Source of the DNA: Corynebacterium lactis RW2-5
Lineage (GTDB): Bacteria > Actinomycetota > Actinomycetes > Mycobacteriales > Mycobacteriaceae
Assembly: GCF_001274895.1 (NCBI RefSeq)
Contig: NZ_CP006841.1
Span: forward strand, 372,001-436,000
Direction: 5' to 3'
DNA: 64,000 bases
The translations under genes were made by a program, and so were the position numbers. The notes under the pieces are model-generated. The model was not told the DNA's origin and did no database searches. It saw only the letters and a list, made by a program, of their open reading frames with translations. Below are positions 1 through 7,916 of the stretch, piece after piece. Each line of letters begins with the position of its first letter. Position 1 is the stretch's first letter.

Positions 1-1
1 G

Positions 2-580
2 GCTAGTAAGAGCGCTCCCACACGGAAGTTGGCCGAGAAACCGACACGTTTCCATGTGGAGAATATGCCGGAAGGAACATCCATCGTCGTGCCGCAGGTG
101 TCGTCTGAAAAACGGAATTATATTCCGATAGGGTTCAGCGGACCTGAGGTATTGTACAGCGACAAAATTCGATTAATTCCCAATGCTCGTCTATACCACT
201 TCGGAATTTTAACGTCGCAGTTTCACAATTCGTGGATGCGGACGGTTGGAGTACGGCTTAAATCGGACTACAGCTATTCCAACGGCATCGTCTACAACAA
301 CTTTGTTTGGCCCGAGCCCGATGCAGAGGTAGAGGCGGACGTCGTAAAGCATGCCCAAGCGGTGTTGGACGCGCGCGAGCTGTACACAGGTTCCACCTTG
401 GCGGACATGTACGACCCCGACAACGCGTTCCTGTACCCGGAATTGGTGAAGGCCCACAAGGAATTGGATGCGGCGGTCGAGCGCGCCTACGGGGTCGACT
501 TCTCCGCGCTCCATGATGATGCGCGGGAGCAAGAGATTGTGGCGCACCTATTCGAGCTCTACAGCGAGGCAGTGGGGTAA
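2..580 (+). CDS. C-terminal part of an MmeI/YeeA-like class I DNA methyltransferase (5' end outside window)
   Basis: The frame is open to the left edge, so this is the tail of a longer gene and not a 183-residue protein. The visible part has the look of the specificity (TRD) and C-terminal end of large bifunctional methylase or methylase/nuclease enzymes: a segment with YIPIGF and 'ALYHFGILTS'-like text (here LYHFGILTSQFHNSWMR), then NNFVWPEP, then the closing helix DARELYTGSTLADMYDP that is common at the end of these enzymes. The family methylates adenine in a specific site as part of restriction-modification or phage defence. No catalytic NPPY motif can be checked because it would lie upstream. 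Family assignment is from recalled similarity of the C-terminal segment; moderately sure. Confidence 0.72.
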   Translation, partial: ASKSAPTRKLAEKPTRFHVENMPEGTSIVVPQVSSEKRNYIPIGFSGPEVLYSDKIRLIPNARLYHFGILTSQFHNSWMRTVGVRLKSDYSYSNGIVYNNFVWPEPDAEVEADVVKHAQAVLDARELYTGSTLADMYDPDNAFLYPELVKAHKELDAAVERAYGVDFSALHDDAREQEIVAHLFELYSEAVG

Positions 581-690
581 CAGAAGACCATAGGCGCGTG
601 TTGCTTTCGTGTTTTCTTTGGTGGGCCGTTAAATACGTTTCCATTTGAGCGTTTGTGTGGGTAGAGTTATCAAAACGAAGGAGGCCGGAA

Positions 691-864
691 ATGAACACGC
701 AGCAGCTGCGCAAAAACAGCGTTGAACAGGCAAAACATTCAAGCATGTTGGAAGGTCTCATTACGAGTAGGGCCTACGACGAAGATGCTGAGCGCTATGT
801 CGTCGGAGAAATCTCTGCAACGCAGCTAGTGGAACGCACTCGCGCACGATTCGGGTTGGCCTAG
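691..864 (+). CDS. VbhA-like antitoxin of a Fic module
   Basis: A 57-residue protein lying directly upstream of the Fic protein, with 5 bases between its stop and the Fic start. A strong Shine-Dalgarno sequence (GAAGGAGG, 678-685) sits before the ATG at 691; upstream GTG codons have none. Residues 17-22 read SSMLEG, which fits the inhibitory motif (S/T)xxxE(G/N) of class I Fic antitoxins, in which the glutamate blocks correct ATP binding in the partner. The rest (AYDEDAERYVVGEISATQLVERTRARFG) matches the usual antitoxin VbhA pattern of a second helix ending in a TxRxR-like tail. It should bind and silence the downstream Fic AMP-transferase. Confidence 0.8.
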   Translation: MNTQQLRKNSVEQAKHSSMLEGLITSRAYDEDAERYVVGEISATQLVERTRARFGLA

Positions 865-869
865 AAACT

Positions 870-1490
870 GTGGCGCCTCTTGACCCGTATATCGAGCCAG
901 GCACATCTACACTGAAAAACCTTCTCGGATTACGTAACCTGCGGGAGCTCGCTGCAGCGGAGGCTGACCTAGTTAATGCACGTACCGTTCAGCTCGGGGA
1001 TTTAGAATTTGAAACCTTTATTCCGAACTCTCGAGATGAGCGGGAGCTAAGAGCTATCCACCATCATCTTTTCCAAGATATTTATCCTTTCGCTGGTGAG
1101 ATTCGAACAATCGATATGAGACGTGGCGAGGGTGAATTATTCGCTCCATGCGCGGGAATATCTCAGAACCTATTTTCGCTCGCCGAGCAGCTGAACGACA
1201 AGAATCTGCTGCGTAACCTCGGCAGGAATGAATTCCTCAAAGAGCTGGTGTACTTCTACTCGATGCTGAATTGGATCCATCCTTTTCGGGAAGGAAATGG
1301 TCGGACCCAGCGTCTTTTCTGGTCGCGAGTTGCCCTCGATGCCGGATGGCTACTGGATTGGCGTCAGTTCGGCACTGACCTGAACGAAGCCAGCCGGATT
1401 TCTCGTGAGCAAAACGATGACTCATTACTCTTCGAGGGCTTTGAATCGATGCTTTTTCGAGCTGCAGATTGTGAACTTGACGGTCGTTAG
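870..1490 (+). CDS. fic: Fic-domain AMP-transferase toxin
   Basis: A 206-residue Fic/DOC-family protein. Residues 137-148 read HPFREGNGRTQR, the complete HxFx(D/E)GNGRxxR active-site loop with the catalytic histidine and the phosphate-binding GNGR. The upstream flap region (FAGEIRTIDMRRGE) is also typical. Proteins of this family attach AMP to a tyrosine or threonine hydroxyl of a target, for the VbhT/FicT type reported to be DNA gyrase and topoisomerase IV. The start is a GTG at 870, 5 bases after the antitoxin stop, so translation is probably coupled. No internal inhibitory glutamate helix is obvious; inhibition should come from the small upstream partner. Confidence 0.9.
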   Translation: MAPLDPYIEPGTSTLKNLLGLRNLRELAAAEADLVNARTVQLGDLEFETFIPNSRDERELRAIHHHLFQDIYPFAGEIRTIDMRRGEGELFAPCAGISQNLFSLAEQLNDKNLLRNLGRNEFLKELVYFYSMLNWIHPFREGNGRTQRLFWSRVALDAGWLLDWRQFGTDLNEASRISREQNDDSLLFEGFESMLFRAADCELDGR

Positions 1491-1579
1491 TTGGTAGCAA
1501 TAACCAGCTGTTCGTCGTCGGTACTGTTCGTGGTCGGTAAAGGTTCCGAACCCTGGCTCAGTCACCTATGCCTACGAAA

Positions 1580-1617
1580 CTCACTTATGTGTAGCACTGG
1601 GCGTAAGCATAAGTGAG
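1580..1617. repeat. Perfect 10-bp inverted repeat downstream of fic
   Basis: CTCACTTATG (1580-1589) pairs perfectly with CATAAGTGAG (1608-1617) across an 18-base loop. A third partial copy, CAAGTGAG, follows near 1629. There is no U-tract, so it is not a classical terminator; it could be a weak terminator or a protein-binding site between fic and the convergent gene. Confidence 0.5.
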
Positions 1618-1682
1618 AATCGCCGACACAAGTGAGCGGTGCAGGTCAATGACAGACTGCGGCACGACTGCCTTGACGGTAG

Positions 1683-2129
1683 CTATTCCGCATACCCCAT
1701 AAAACTGAAATACGGGACCTGGCCGCATGGTAGGGAAATGGACTCCTGTGCCGCTGCGAAAACAGCATCACTAATAGGGTCAATCTCGGCTTCGTCGAGG
1801 CTAGCCACTTTGGCCGAAAAGTGCTGCGAAATGACATAAAGCCTTGGTGCCTCGCGAATTTTGCGGGAGAGCACAGCGTTGACAGCCATGTCGTTCCATT
1901 CCGCTGATAGTCCGCCCACAATGCCGAACTCGTCCTCTTCATCAGTGGCGATTGTGAAGGTATCCGCGACAAAGACATCGTTGTTCCGTTCTGTGAGGTG
2001 CTGATACAAGCACTGATTCAAGCGTTCTGCTACTTCATGGGCGATAGCCTTGGTGCAATACACTCGTAGTTCTTCAATAAAACTTTGCATAAATTCTTGT
2101 CCAGATTCACTCCGTTCGGGCGACACCAC
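1683..2129 (-). CDS. Hypothetical protein, 148 aa
   Basis: I do not recognise this protein. It begins with GTG at 2129 preceded by GAGGGGAC on the minus strand, a fair ribosome-binding site. The sequence is soluble and acidic, without a signal peptide or membrane helix; it carries a helix-rich N-terminal half (FIEELRVYCTKAIAHEVAERLNQ) and a middle segment DEEDEFGIVGG. An overlapping minus-strand frame (1646-1978) has a less protein-like composition and is taken as a shadow. It stands alone between the Fic module and the AlkB remnant. Confidence 0.5.
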   Translation of the reverse strand: MVSPERSESGQEFMQSFIEELRVYCTKAIAHEVAERLNQCLYQHLTERNNDVFVADTFTIATDEEDEFGIVGGLSAEWNDMAVNAVLSRKIREAPRLYVISQHFSAKVASLDEAEIDPISDAVFAAAQESISLPCGQVPYFSFMGYAE

Positions 2130-2149
2130 TTCGTCCCCTCTATCTATTG

Positions 2150-2260
2150 ATGCGGAACAGTGCCTCGTCGCCGATTGACACCGACATGACCGGCGGTACG
2201 CGGTGGGTTCTTAACTGAGTGACGTAGCAGTTCGGATTGGTCACCCAGTGCGGGGTAGGC
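2150..2260 (-). pseudogene. Decayed alkB remnant
   Basis: Two blocks match the intact alkB gene 1.7 kb away in the same orientation. 2150-2192 matches about 3871-3913 at nearly every base (shared core CGCCGATTGACA), and 2215-2255 matches about 4115-4155 (shared core AGTGACGTAGC). In the intact gene about 200 bases lie between the two blocks; here only about 20 do, so an internal deletion has occurred. No reading frame survives. It is the relic of a duplicated or displaced alkB copy. Confidence 0.7.
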
Positions 2261-2318
2261 GAGTAGGAAGAAGCGTCAGAGTTGCCGCCAGGAAGACTTG
2301 ATATCTAACGCTTCTTTT

Positions 2319-2351
2319 TATCCCTTACTATCTTGTTAATCTTTACTATCT
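2319..2351. repeat. Left copy of a 33-bp direct repeat flanking the ATPase gene
   Basis: This AT-rich block (core ATCTTTACTATCT) matches 3539-3571 with two mismatches over 33 bases. It overlaps the 3' end of the ATPase gene and encodes its last residues and stop. Inside it, short units of the type CTTACTATC / CTTTACTATC recur. Confidence 0.8.
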
Positions 2352-3514
2352 GTGTCTTTCTGCCCCTTGAAAACGCTCACAGCCGCGTGTTCTCGGAGAT
2401 ATTCCCGCATGTAAGGAAGTTCGAAATCCACGAATCCGTATCTGGAACTCACGATGATTTCGGCTTCAATTAGCCGGCGTCGATAATTTCCTGCATACTG
2501 AGGGTTCGCGCCCAGTCTTTCGGCGATATCAGACATTGATGAGGGTCCGTCGTCTGCGGCCATCGCAACGAGGAATGTCCGGTCAACCTCCGATAAATCA
2601 GCTAGGGCAGGCTCATGGACAAGTTGTCCTAGCCGTCGCTTGGCCACGGTTGCCCCTTCGCTCACCGACCTGGCAGTAATTACAGTGCCTTCGCTGCGTT
2701 TAAAACATTGCTGTCCAATGAGCTGAATCATGAATGGGTAGCCGCCACAGGCTTCGACAGCGTCATCTAGGGCATCGGGCTCCCATGAAAAACCTGCATT
2801 CTCCACAGGTTCGGTAAGCGCGGCCTTAACTTCGTCTTTACCTATCAGCCCCAAATCAATACGGTTGGCGCGGCGTAGGAACGTTACGGGGTTCTTGCCT
2901 TCTTGACTAGCAAGCAGAGGTCTTATGGACTGAGGAATACCGGCCATCGCGACGGCGATGTTGCGTTCTTCACGAACGAGATGTTGGATTGTCGTGCCAA
3001 ACTCAATTACTTCATCACGACGGTGGTAGTGGAGTTCATCAAGGGTAATCAGGAGACCAACTGGTTCTTGCCCGAGCTGGCGGTCAACCTTTTCTTGCCA
3101 GTCGAGTAAATCAGTTAGTGCTGATCGAAGGGTAACCTGCGGTTGGTGCTGTAGAACATCGGAGAATTGGATTCCACCGATAGTCGGCAGAGTGACACCC
3201 GAGAGTCTCCGCTTGTGTGTACGCAAGGTGTCTTCGGCAAGCCGGAACAGCGTGTCCACAATACGCCCCGAAAACCCCGCTGTCGCAGTCTCCGAAATAA
3301 CCCACCAAGATCGACTTCTGGCCTCGTCCTCGAACGCGTTGAGCAGAACTGTTTTTCCTACGCCACGCAACCCCGTAATGAGTGAGATTCGCTCGTGACT
3401 TCCCGGACCGTCATCGAGGGCATCAGCAAAATCGGCAATCTCATTCTGACGACCTGCGAGGTAGGGAGGAGTCGATCCGAGAGTGGCCCGAAACGGGTTG
3501 GACGTGCGGTTCAT
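2336..3514 (-). CDS. AAA+/STAND-like ATPase, 392 aa
   Basis: A soluble P-loop ATPase. Walker A is GLRGVGKT (residues 48-55); Walker B is GLLITLDE (153-160), followed by LHYH. The C-terminal third (from about 310) looks like a winged-helix domain (SMSDIAERLGANPQYAGNYRRRLIEAEII), an arrangement seen in the archaeal-type ATPase family and Orc/Cdc6-like regulators and in ATPases of mobile or defence modules. The ATG at 3514 has no strong ribosome-binding site. Upstream is an AT-rich array of CTTTACTATC-like units, and a copy of that array also forms the 3' end of the gene. Biological role unknown; accessory location suggests a mobile cassette. Confidence 0.75.
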   Translation of the reverse strand: MNRTSNPFRATLGSTPPYLAGRQNEIADFADALDDGPGSHERISLITGLRGVGKTVLLNAFEDEARSRSWWVISETATAGFSGRIVDTLFRLAEDTLRTHKRRLSGVTLPTIGGIQFSDVLQHQPQVTLRSALTDLLDWQEKVDRQLGQEPVGLLITLDELHYHRRDEVIEFGTTIQHLVREERNIAVAMAGIPQSIRPLLASQEGKNPVTFLRRANRIDLGLIGKDEVKAALTEPVENAGFSWEPDALDDAVEACGGYPFMIQLIGQQCFKRSEGTVITARSVSEGATVAKRRLGQLVHEPALADLSEVDRTFLVAMAADDGPSSMSDIAERLGANPQYAGNYRRRLIEAEIIVSSRYGFVDFELPYMREYLREHAAVSVFKGQKDTDSKD

Positions 3515-3538
3515 GTCTAGAATGCTAGCGCCCTTTAC

Positions 3539-3571
3539 TATCCCTTACAATCTTTTTAATCTTTACTATCT
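3539..3571. repeat. Right copy of a 33-bp direct repeat flanking the ATPase gene
   Basis: Matches 2319-2351 with two mismatches. A further tandem unit extends the array to about 3581, where TTACTATCTTGTTAATCTT (3563-3581) again equals 2325-2343. The array lies just upstream of the ATPase start, where a promoter or a recombination site could be. Confidence 0.8.
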
Positions 3572-3600
3572 TGTTAATCTTGAGGGGCGGGGCACTCCAT

Positions 3601-4356
3601 TTAATCTCGTGACGCGGGGTACTCAATCCGGCGCGCATAAAGCCTTCCCGGTAACCAAAGGTAGGCAACCGACAGCTCCACCTGTCGAAAGGTGATGTTA
3701 AGGCGCCCTTTTTCCAGCCCGCAGCTCTCCCGCAGAGCTTCCGGTAGCGTACCTGGTCGGGTCTGCGGCACCCCGTGAAAAGCCAGGCGCTTCGGCCCAC
3801 CGAAGACAATCACGTCGCCGCTAGCGAGCGTCACATCATCCCATGGTTTGTTCCGATTCTCGGTGCCACCGATCCGGAACAGCGCCTCATCGCCGATTGA
3901 CAGCGACACAATCGGTGCGGGTGAATCCTCATTGAGGTCCTGATGCAGGCCCATCGTGGCACCCGGCGGGTAGTAATTCACCAGCGCCATGTCAGGGCGG
4001 AAGGACGTGGCCCAGGGGGCGAGGGTTTCGTCGTAAAGCGAGGCATCCTTAAGGGCAGTGCTAGCGAGACTTACAAGATTTGCGGGGATGGGCGGCACTC
4101 TGTGTCCGCCGACATCAGTGACGTAGCGGTACGGGTCGGTCGCCCAGTAGCGGCCCAGGTGCAGCATAAACACCTGCATCTGGCCGCTTTTCAGTTGTGG
4201 GCGCGACATCTGAAAAGGCGTGCCAATCAGCGTGCGGGCGATGTCGCGAAGCTGGCGCACGATGCCTGCTTGGTTCTGGAGGGACAGCCAATTCGGCAGG
4301 TGAACGATGCCCGGGGTGATGCGATCATTGTCGCGGGGCAGAGCGTCGAAGAGCAT
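3601..4356 (-). CDS. alkB: AlkB-like alpha-ketoglutarate/Fe(II) dioxygenase
   Basis: A 251-residue 2OG-Fe(II) oxygenase of the AlkB DNA-repair family, which removes methyl groups from 1-methyladenine and 3-methylcytosine by oxidation. The iron ligands are visible: HQD (H138, D140) and the distal histidine in AFHGV (H194). The RxNxxxR motif is RLNITFR (R218, R224), whose arginines bind 2-oxoglutarate and substrate. The start is placed at 4356, where the AlkB fold begins (MLFDALP); the frame extends 22 residues further up to 4422 but without family-like sequence. It is divergent from the MarR gene, with an AT-rich shared promoter region (about 4360-4440). Confidence 0.88.
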   Translation of the reverse strand: MLFDALPRDNDRITPGIVHLPNWLSLQNQAGIVRQLRDIARTLIGTPFQMSRPQLKSGQMQVFMLHLGRYWATDPYRYVTDVGGHRVPPIPANLVSLASTALKDASLYDETLAPWATSFRPDMALVNYYPPGATMGLHQDLNEDSPAPIVSLSIGDEALFRIGGTENRNKPWDDVTLASGDVIVFGGPKRLAFHGVPQTRPGTLPEALRESCGLEKGRLNITFRQVELSVAYLWLPGRLYARRIEYPASRD

Positions 4357-4440
4357 GAGGCTAAGTGTAGGTGGACATGCTTTGAAACGTATTATATGGT
4401 TGAAGTAAAGTAATAATTGCAAAAAAGAAATTAGCGCGAT

Positions 4441-4890
4441 ATGGAAAATAACATGAATGCTGGTGCGTGCCTTAGGTCTTCCTTGGCTAGTTTGCAGTGT
4501 GAGCTGGTTGCAGAACGAGCCTTAGCGAATCCGGACGGCATCACCTGGTTGCAATACGATGTGCTTTTTCAGTTGAGTAAAGAGAAACAAATCGTCCCTT
4601 CCAGTCTCAGCGCGGTTCTGGGGATATCGCGAGTAAAACTCTCCAAGGCACTAAAGGAGTTAAAGGAGTCAGGCTATATTGTTCAAGCTCCCAATCCGCT
4701 AGATGGCCGTGAACTGCTAACTTCCATTACGGAAAAAGGAGAGCAAACGCTGAGGAATATCTCTGCTAAGCACGAATCTTTGTATCAGGCAGCTGTAGCG
4801 GCGCTGCAGGAAGAAGACCTGTTGATTTTTGTGGGCCTGGCCGAAAAGCTAAGCAATGCGCTAAGGGCGAAGCGTCTTGAACAGTCATAG
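4441..4890 (+). CDS. MarR-family transcriptional regulator
   Basis: A 149-residue winged-helix repressor. The core reads LQYDVLFQLSKEKQIVPSSLSAVLGISRVKLSKALKELKESGYI, then the wing PNPLDGRELLTSITEKGEQTL, the signature of MarR proteins (DxR in the wing). The start could be ATG 4441 or ATG 4453; GGA seven bases before 4453 slightly favours the latter. It overlaps the UvrA-like gene downstream by 14 bases, so the two are cotranscribed. A drug-responsive repressor controlling its own operon, and perhaps the divergent alkB, is the likely role. Confidence 0.88.
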   Translation: MENNMNAGACLRSSLASLQCELVAERALANPDGITWLQYDVLFQLSKEKQIVPSSLSAVLGISRVKLSKALKELKESGYIVQAPNPLDGRELLTSITEKGEQTLRNISAKHESLYQAAVAALQEEDLLIFVGLAEKLSNALRAKRLEQS

Positions 4891-7228
4891 CCTTCCGTCG
4901 CGTCATGGAATCGGTCAAGGGGATGCGCGGGTAGGCAATTGCCAAGCAATCAATATTTTTGGGGCAAAAACTCATAATTTGCACGATGTCTCAGTAGCTA
5001 TCCCAAAGCATCACCTGGTCGCAATTACCGGAGTTTCTGGATCCGGAAAGAGCTCCTTGGTATCTACCTTGGCTGCTGGAGCTCAGCAAGCAGTAGCGTC
5101 ACTATTTCCACCTTTTGTGCAGGCCAGGATGAAAACCGAGAAGTCGGGAGAGGTCGGCAGACTGACAGGGTTAACTTTCACCGCGATAGTCGGCCAAAAA
5201 CGGTTTGCCAAGAATGCCCGTTCAACTGTCGGTACATTAACAGGAATTGCGCCTTATCTTAGGCTAATGTTTTCGCGCGCAGCGCAGCCGCCGGCAGGTT
5301 TCTCGCCAAATTACTCTCCGAATGATCCCCGGGGCATGTGCGAAAAGTGCTCTGGGCTCGGGTATGTAGACGATATTGACCTTGATGCGCTGATTGATTC
5401 GCAACGAAGCATTGATGACGGCGCTATCCGATTTCCCACATTTGAGCCTGGGACTTACCGCTGGAAAAGGCTCGCATACTCCGGAATTGCTGATGTGCAT
5501 ACTTCCTGGCGCGATTTACCGGAGCAAACGCGGAATATATTGCTCTACGGAGAGCAGGTGAAGCTTCGTAATCCGATGCCGGGATATCCGAAGCACGCGA
5601 TATTCGATGGTGTAATTCCGCGGTTGCGTAGTTCATATTTAGAAAAACCGGAAGCCAAGATAACGGCCAAAGAAAAGGCTGCATTGCAACGAGTGGTGCG
5701 AAGAATCGTTTGCCCAGAATGCGAAGGGCAGCGTGTCAACGCCGCAGCTCGTGCAAGTCGTCTCAGCGGCCTCAATATCGCTGAGGCGTCCCGGCTAAGT
5801 ATCAAGGGACTTACTCACTTCGTAAGTGGAGTAACGGACAAATCGATTGAAGCACCTCGTCAGCAGATTCTTACGCGTTGCAAATACGTAGAAGAGATTG
5901 GTCTGGGCTACCTGTCACTTAACCGCCTGACCGATACGCTATCTGGCGGTGAGTCTCAGCGGTTGAGAATCGTTGAGTTGTTGGGTGCATCTATTACGGA
6001 TGCAACTTTTGTTTTGGATGAGCCTTCGAGTGGGCTGCACCCTGCTGACGTAGACAGGTTGCTTGAGTCATTAAAACGCCTTAGAAATGTGGGAAATACG
6101 GTAATCGTGGTGGAACACAATCCTCAAATTATCGCTGCAAGTGACCATATTCTCGAGTTGGGGCCAGGGGCGGGAATTGACGGTGGATCAGTAATTTTCG
6201 AAGGCCCGCCACATCGCTTAGCGGTTGCCAGCACACCTACCGCGAAGGCCCTTCGTCAAAGGGTGAAGATTGCTGGTCGCGCGTTTTCAACTTCACACTC
6301 GATAAGCGTTGTTCATGCTAGCAGCAATAATCTCCGAGATATATCAGTCAGTTTCCCATTGAAGGCGCTCAGTGCGGTCTCTGGAGTTGCAGGTTCAGGG
6401 AAAAGCTCTTTAGTAGCCGCACTTGCAGACCAGCATTCAGGTGTGGCAGTAATTGACCAGAAACCGATTGCAGCGAGTAGCCGCTCATCGCTGCTGACTG
6501 CGCTCAATTTAGCTATTCCAATTCGGAAAATGTTCGCTCAGGCGTCGGGAATGAAGCCGAGTATGTTTAGCCCAAACGGCCAGGGAGCATGTCCCCTCTG
6601 TAAGGGGCGCGGGAGTATCCGTATTGACATGGCATTTATGGAAGATATCGAAGTCGAGTGTGAACAGTGCGGCGGAAGGAAATTCAACGAAACTGCTCTT
6701 TCTGCGCGTGTGGCGCGAGGAGAAAAGAAACTATCCATTGCAGACGTTCTTAGCGCGGATTTAGGCCAGTTGCAGTGGGTCTTCAGTGAACAGGCTGATA
6801 TCGCGGATGTCCTTAATCTGCTGCGCAATGTGGGGCTGGGTTACCTCACTCTCGGGCAGACGCTTGATAGTTTGTCCGGAGGGGAACTGCAGCGAATCAA
6901 GCTCGTTCGTTTGTTAGCGCAACGCCAAGACTCAGAAAGCATTATCGTGCTTGACGAAGTCTTTGACGGCTTGCATCCGCAAGATGTAAATCGTCTGGTG
7001 GCATTTCTGCGGAATCTGTCCGAACAGGGCCGTACCATCATTGTTGTGGAGCATAACCCGCTGGTCATCGGTCAGGTAGATTATGTTGTTGATCTCGGCC
7101 CTGGAGCTGGCGATGAAGGCGGCAACGTTGTCTTCAGCGGCACACCGACAGCACTTGCTGAATGCGAGGAGTCCACTACGGGAAAGTGGCTTCGCAGGCT
7201 TTCGAAAAGAACAAAGCTAGCGCGTTGA
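4877..7228 (+). CDS. UvrA-like ABC ATPase (UvrA2/DrrC type)
   Basis: A 783-residue protein with two ABC ATPase halves of UvrA architecture. Half one has Walker A GVSGSGKS (about 52-59), a signature LSGGESQRLRI (about 355) and FVLDEPSSGLHP. Half two has GVAGSGKS (about 504), LSGGELQRIKL (about 665) and VLDEVFDGLHP. Zinc-type cysteine pairs are present: CEKCSGLG (about 153), CPECEG (about 278), CPLCKGRG (about 571) and CEQCGG (about 594). True UvrA is about 950 residues; the shorter length suggests loss of the UvrB-binding insert, as in UvrA2 and DrrC, which give resistance to DNA-binding drugs. Translation starts at TTG 4877 inside the MarR gene. With its MarR partner it looks like a drug- or DNA-damage-tolerance cassette. 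Confidence 0.88.
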   Translation: MNSHSLPSRHGIGQGDARVGNCQAINIFGAKTHNLHDVSVAIPKHHLVAITGVSGSGKSSLVSTLAAGAQQAVASLFPPFVQARMKTEKSGEVGRLTGLTFTAIVGQKRFAKNARSTVGTLTGIAPYLRLMFSRAAQPPAGFSPNYSPNDPRGMCEKCSGLGYVDDIDLDALIDSQRSIDDGAIRFPTFEPGTYRWKRLAYSGIADVHTSWRDLPEQTRNILLYGEQVKLRNPMPGYPKHAIFDGVIPRLRSSYLEKPEAKITAKEKAALQRVVRRIVCPECEGQRVNAAARASRLSGLNIAEASRLSIKGLTHFVSGVTDKSIEAPRQQILTRCKYVEEIGLGYLSLNRLTDTLSGGESQRLRIVELLGASITDATFVLDEPSSGLHPADVDRLLESLKRLRNVGNTVIVVEHNPQIIAASDHILELGPGAGIDGGSVIFEGPPHRLAVASTPTAKALRQRVKIAGRAFSTSHSISVVHASSNNLRDISVSFPLKALSAVSGVAGSGKSSLVAALADQHSGVAVIDQKPIAASSRSSLLTALNLAIPIRKMFAQASGMKPSMFSPNGQGACPLCKGRGSIRIDMAFMEDIEVECEQCGGRKFNETALSARVARGEKKLSIADVLSADLGQLQWVFSEQADIADVLNLLRNVGLGYLTLGQTLDSLSGGELQRIKLVRLLAQRQDSESIIVLDEVFDGLHPQDVNRLVAFLRNLSEQGRTIIVVEHNPLVIGQVDYVVDLGPGAGDEGGNVVFSGTPTALAECEESTTGKWLRRLSKRTKLAR

Positions 7229-7409
7229 CTTCACGCAGACAGCGTGGTGTCAACATGTTTCTTGCGGAGCCGCTCCAGCGTCGCTAAGAAATTCGGTAGA
7301 TCAATTGCATAACAAGCGCACGCAAGTGCCTTCAGCTCGTGAGACCAATGGGTGTCCGCTCTCACAAGCCCACCTCTACTTACCTGTACCCACCCGTACA
7401 CTTGGCCCC

Positions 7410-7850
7410 ATGGAACCCCTGATTATCGCGCCGGGCCCCGGCATCCCGCACGGCCTCATCATCCCCGCCGCCGAGCTGCGGGAACGCTTCGCGCGCTCGG
7501 GTGGTCCCGGCGGTCAGGGGGTCAACACCACCGACAGTAAAGTCCAGCTCTCCGTCGACGTAGCCAGTCTTTCTTCGCTTTCCGACGCCCACCGCCGCCG
7601 GGCGCTTTGCAGCCTGGGGCCACGTCTTAACGGCACCATTCTCACCGTTTCGGTGAGCACGCAGCGTTCGCAGGTGCGCAACAGGGCGGAGGCGCGCAGG
7701 CGTCTAGCGGATTTGCTTCGTGATGCTGTTGCTCCGCCACCACCGAAGCGCCGGCGGACTAGGCCGACCAAGGCGGCGGAGCGGCGTCGTAAAGTGGCGA
7801 AGCAGAGACGATCTGAATTGAAGGCGAGCAGGCGGCGGCCGAGTCTGTAG
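7410..7850 (+). CDS. arfB: Peptidyl-tRNA hydrolase ArfB (ribosome rescue)
   Basis: A 146-residue release-factor-like protein. SGGPGGQGVNTTDSKVQL carries the GGQ motif that hydrolyses peptidyl-tRNA, and the C-terminal tail is very basic (KRRRTRPTKAAERRRKVAKQRR), as needed to enter the empty mRNA channel of stalled ribosomes. The length matches ArfB/YaeJ and is far below that of RF1/RF2. ATG 7410 starts the conserved part; the frame extends upstream to 7305 without family features. The 180 bases upstream hold nothing else that I recognise. Confidence 0.9.
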   Translation: MEPLIIAPGPGIPHGLIIPAAELRERFARSGGPGGQGVNTTDSKVQLSVDVASLSSLSDAHRRRALCSLGPRLNGTILTVSVSTQRSQVRNRAEARRRLADLLRDAVAPPPPKRRRTRPTKAAERRRKVAKQRRSELKASRRRPSL

Positions 7851-7916
7851 TTACCGCTGTCCACCTGTTGGTGCGCGATTTCGGGTTTTTGCTTACCTGC
7901 GTTGCACAATAGACGC

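Noticed and set aside
1580..1640. A CRISPR-like array from the repeated AAGTGAG units downstream of fic
   Set aside because: Only one perfect inverted repeat and one partial copy exist, with no regular spacers and no cas genes.
1639..1839. A 66-codon plus-strand frame in the fic-hypothetical gap
   Set aside because: No ribosome-binding site, and it lies mostly opposite the better-supported minus-strand gene.
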